Origin: Paracoccaceae bacterium
GTDB lineage: Bacteria > Pseudomonadota > Alphaproteobacteria > Rhizobiales > Stappiaceae
Length of the DNA stretch: 64,000 nucleotides
Direction: 5' to 3'
Assembly (NCBI GenBank): GCA_013373445.1
Contig: JABXHV010000020.1
Location: 1-64,000, forward strand
The notes under the pieces were generated by a model. That model worked only from the letters and a program-made list of their open reading frames with translations. It had not been told where the DNA came from and made no database searches. The number at the start of each line of letters is the position of its first letter. Position 1 is the first letter of the stretch. Shown here in pieces: positions 61,116 through 64,000 of this stretch. Both the position numbers and the translations under genes were made by a program.

Positions 61116-61652
61116 TTACAATCCGGCGCCTGTTTCTGCCAGGGCGCGTGGTTTTACAAATCGTTGCAAGGCACCGGAGCGCGGCGACAAGTTCTGCCAG
61201 TTTTGAATGTCGAATGAAAACACCGACAGTGTGCCTGTTGGGTATTTGAACGCCATATCTTCGGCCAAGTCATGCGGGTCTTTTCCGAGCAGCGTCATCG
61301 CGGTGGCGTGTATTGCGTTGTTGTGCGCGATCACCATCAAGGTCTGTGCTGACTTTCCTTCACGCCGGATAATTGGAAGATAAGTTTCTTCCATGTCATC
61401 GTAGAGACTGCGATGAAACTCCAGATCAATCGAGTCCTCGTGCCAGACGTCCTGCAAGATCTGCAAAGTTTGGCGGGTTCTTTGCGCTGTGGAGCACAAG
61501 ATGCGATCAGGCTTCAGGTTCTGCTCTGACATATATTGCGCAATCAACGCAGATGCTGTTTGCCCCCGGTCATTCAAGGGACGGTCGATGTCGCGCTGAG
61601 TTGGGTCAGTCCAGCTTGATTTGGCATGTCTGAGCAAAAGCAATGTCAGCAC
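61116..61652 (-). CDS. SixA-like phosphohistidine phosphatase
   Basis: LLLLRHAKSSWTDPTQRDIDRPLNDRGQ; VIAHNNAIHATAMTLLG. Confidence 0.9.
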   Translation of the reverse strand: MLTLLLLRHAKSSWTDPTQRDIDRPLNDRGQTASALIAQYMSEQNLKPDRILCSTAQRTRQTLQILQDVWHEDSIDLEFHRSLYDDMEETYLPIIRREGKSAQTLMVIAHNNAIHATAMTLLGKDPHDLAEDMAFKYPTGTLSVFSFDIQNWQNLSPRSGALQRFVKPRALAETGAGL

Positions 61653-61681
61653 GGTCAGGGCCTCCAGTCATCGGGTCATCT

Positions 61682-62254
61682 TTAGTTCTGCAGGCTCAAG
61701 ACACTCGTGAATGCTGTTAATGCGGGTGAAAGTTCTTCTTGCTGGAGCGGGAAACGATAATTCATCCAGATGGTGTAGTCGGCTTTTGCGCCGCTGATGT
61801 ACCAAAGTGTTTCATGCAGGTTGACGGGCAGCCACGGTCGTGTGTTGAAAGATATGCCAGACGCGGCGGCCCCTTCGCCTGTCACTCTCTCGAAGCCTGC
61901 CGCTTGAAAGGTTTTCAGAAAAACTTCGCCGACGTCAGCAGCTGTGCCCGGCTGGTGCTGTCGCAGGACCAGCGTAATGCCATCCGGTCCGGCATAGACG
62001 CAGCCAGCCATACGGTTTGAATCAGAGGCCAATACCTTCGTGCGGAAGTAGTTGGCCACGATGTCCGGGCATCTCAGGCCAGTAAAGTGGCGCATGGCGC
62101 GCACATCAGCGACCCAGCCAACTTCTTCCTGCTGTATCAGAGATGATTGCGCGAAGCTCCGAGTGGACAAAAATGCGCTGAACAATCCTGCAATTATCAG
62201 GAGGAGGATTGCAGCTCTTTGTCGATCTGGGCGAAAACGCATGGGCTTGTCCAT
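61682..62254 (-). CDS. Exported hypothetical protein
   Basis: N-terminal hydrophobic signal ILLLIIAGLFSAFLSTRSFAQ; coding-like, no family recognised. Confidence 0.65.
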   Translation of the reverse strand: MDKPMRFRPDRQRAAILLLIIAGLFSAFLSTRSFAQSSLIQQEEVGWVADVRAMRHFTGLRCPDIVANYFRTKVLASDSNRMAGCVYAGPDGITLVLRQHQPGTAADVGEVFLKTFQAAGFERVTGEGAAASGISFNTRPWLPVNLHETLWYISGAKADYTIWMNYRFPLQQEELSPALTAFTSVLSLQN

Positions 62255-62272
62255 CAGTGAGACTTGATCAGA

Positions 62273-63118
62273 TCAGTTTCCGTCACGCCGGGCCATGAAT
62301 GCAAGCCTTTCAAACAGATGTATGTCCTGTTCGTTTTTCAAAAGCGCGCCGTGCAGGGGTGGTATTGCATTGCGGGTGTTGGAGGTTCGCAGGGTCTCTG
62401 CATCGACATCCTCGTTTACCAGCAGTTTGATCCAGTCCAGCAATTCCGACGTACTAGGCTTCTTCTTTAGACCGGGTACATCGCGCACATCATAAAAAGC
62501 TGACAGCGCCTCTTTCAGTAGACGCTGCTTGAGTCCCGGGAAGTGTACTTCGACAATTTCACTCATGGTTTCAGCATCGGGAAACTTGATGAAATGAAAG
62601 AAGCACCGCCGCAGGAATGCGTCGGGCAGGTCCTTCTCATTGTTCGATGTGATGATGACCACAGGGCGTTGCTCGGCCTTGATTGTTTCACCCGTCTCAT
62701 AGACATGAAACTGCATGCGATCGAGTTCCAGCAGCAGATCGTTGGGGAACTCAATGTCTGCCTTGTCGATCTCGTCGATCAGCAGCACAGGTCGCTTTTG
62801 GGCAGTAAAGGCCTCCCAGAGCTTTCCCTTTCGAATGTAGTTGGCGATGTCATTGACTTTTTCGTCGCCCAGCTGGCTGTCGCGCAGCCGGGAGACTGCG
62901 TCATATTCATAGAGACCTTGCTGCGCCTTGGTCGTCGATTTGACATGCCACTCGATCAGGTCGGTGCCCAGAGCCGTGGCAATCTGCTCGGCGAGAATGG
63001 TCTTCCCGGTTCCCGGTTCTCCCTTGATGAGCAGCGGACGCTCCAGAACGAGGGCGGCATTGACCGCGACCTTGAGGTCGTCGGTGGCAATGTAATTATC
63101 TGAGCCTTCGAAGCGCAT
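62273..63118 (-). CDS. MoxR-family AAA ATPase (CoxD-like)
   Basis: LLIKGEPGTGKTILAEQIATALG; VLLIDEIDKADIEFPNDLLLELDRMQF; VIITSNNEKDLPDAFLRRCFFHFI. Confidence 0.93.
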   Translation of the reverse strand: MRFEGSDNYIATDDLKVAVNAALVLERPLLIKGEPGTGKTILAEQIATALGTDLIEWHVKSTTKAQQGLYEYDAVSRLRDSQLGDEKVNDIANYIRKGKLWEAFTAQKRPVLLIDEIDKADIEFPNDLLLELDRMQFHVYETGETIKAEQRPVVIITSNNEKDLPDAFLRRCFFHFIKFPDAETMSEIVEVHFPGLKQRLLKEALSAFYDVRDVPGLKKKPSTSELLDWIKLLVNEDVDAETLRTSNTRNAIPPLHGALLKNEQDIHLFERLAFMARRDGN

Positions 63119-63420
63119 TTTTTGTTCCGGTGATTAGCAGGGTCAGGATGTCCGTCACGGTAGTTTCTGCGACTGCACAGGGCAAGAGATGGTGGGGGCG
63201 CATCCAACGCTGAGATGGGACTTAATTGCCGTATGGACAAGGAAAAAATTTCCCCCTGATCACTTGCCTGCCTATGCGTTGTTGGCCGTGCATCTGCCGA
63301 TAATTCATTTAAGTATCTGAATTAATTTATTAATTTTTGATTTCTGAGTTTGGCATGACGTTTGCGATGTGAGGTGCAACGTAATGTATGGGCGATGCCC
63401 TCACTGTTAAGAGGTATAAA

Positions 63421-64000
63421 ATGGGTATTTATGGCGCGATTAACGCGGCGGTGTCTGGTCTGAGTGCTCAGTCGACTGCGCTTGAAAATATTGCTGGTAA
63501 CGTCGCTAACTCCCAGACCATTGGCTACAAGCGTCTGGATACGACGTTTTCGGATCTCGTATCTGGTGGTGGGGCAAAGCAGTCGTCTCAGGTCGCCGGT
63601 ACAACTTTCGCAACGTCGCGGGCGACTAACAGTTCGCAGGGCGATATAACGGACAGCGACGTCGACACCTACATGGCGATCAATGGTGACGGTTACTTCG
63701 TCGTGACAACAGCGGGCGGGACCGTTGTTGATGGTGAGCCTGCCTTCAATGATACCAACTATTATACCCGTGCTGGTGACTTTGAGCTCACTGATGACGG
63801 TTACCTGGTCAATAGCTCAGGTTATTACCTGATGGGTTTTGAAATTGATGAGGTCACCGGCAATGCGTCGGGTGATAACCCTGGCGTCATCAAGATCTAT
63901 GACACTCCTATTCCCGCTCTGGCGTCTACTCGCATCGACTATCAGGCTAGTTTGCCGGTCGTCGCTACAAGCCTTGCCGGCTATGATGCCGGGGATCCAA
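63421..64000 (+). CDS. flgE: Flagellar hook protein FlgE, N-terminal part, cut by window edge
   Basis: MGIYGAINAAVSGLSAQSTALENIAGNVANSQTIGYKRLDTTFSDLVSGGG...AINGDGYFVV. Confidence 0.9.
   Translation, partial: MGIYGAINAAVSGLSAQSTALENIAGNVANSQTIGYKRLDTTFSDLVSGGGAKQSSQVAGTTFATSRATNSSQGDITDSDVDTYMAINGDGYFVVTTAGGTVVDGEPAFNDTNYYTRAGDFELTDDGYLVNSSGYYLMGFEIDEVTGNASGDNPGVIKIYDTPIPALASTRIDYQASLPVVATSLAGYDAGDP

Noticed and set aside
1-64000. tRNA/rRNA genes, integrases, transposases, prophage genes
   Set aside because: None recognised on either strand by eye; a tRNAscan-SE and ISfinder run would be needed to be certain.

Overview
The window is ordinary alphaproteobacterial chromosome, probably Roseibium/Labrenzia/Stappia-like (inference from gene content). 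It contains about 50 supportable genes and no rRNA, tRNA, CRISPR array or transposase that I could recognise. The most unusual block is at ~2.96-7.3 kb: a compact R-body (refractile body, reb) locus. It has at least two canonical RebB paralogues, two divergent Reb-like proteins, a sigma-70-family factor at its head, and three accessory ORFs (a 37-aa microprotein, a CxxC-motif protein and a Pro-rich/coiled-coil protein). Other notable items: a 1681-aa membrane-anchored protein with 11/22-residue repeats resembling GPR/RgsE polar-growth proteins; a soluble globin-coupled chemoreceptor facing a CheZ-like protein with an acidic tail of repeated FliM/CheZ-like short motifs; a TPP riboswitch upstream of thiD; a DgcN-DgcA D-glutamate catabolism pair; an orphan CoxL-like subunit with AYRGAGR; an Mla-type lipid transport operon; and an Entner-Doudoroff cluster (zwf-edd-eda) lacking pgl, with CG-centred pseudo-palindromes shared with a xylosidase promoter. 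All product calls come from reading the sequence; no database search was run.
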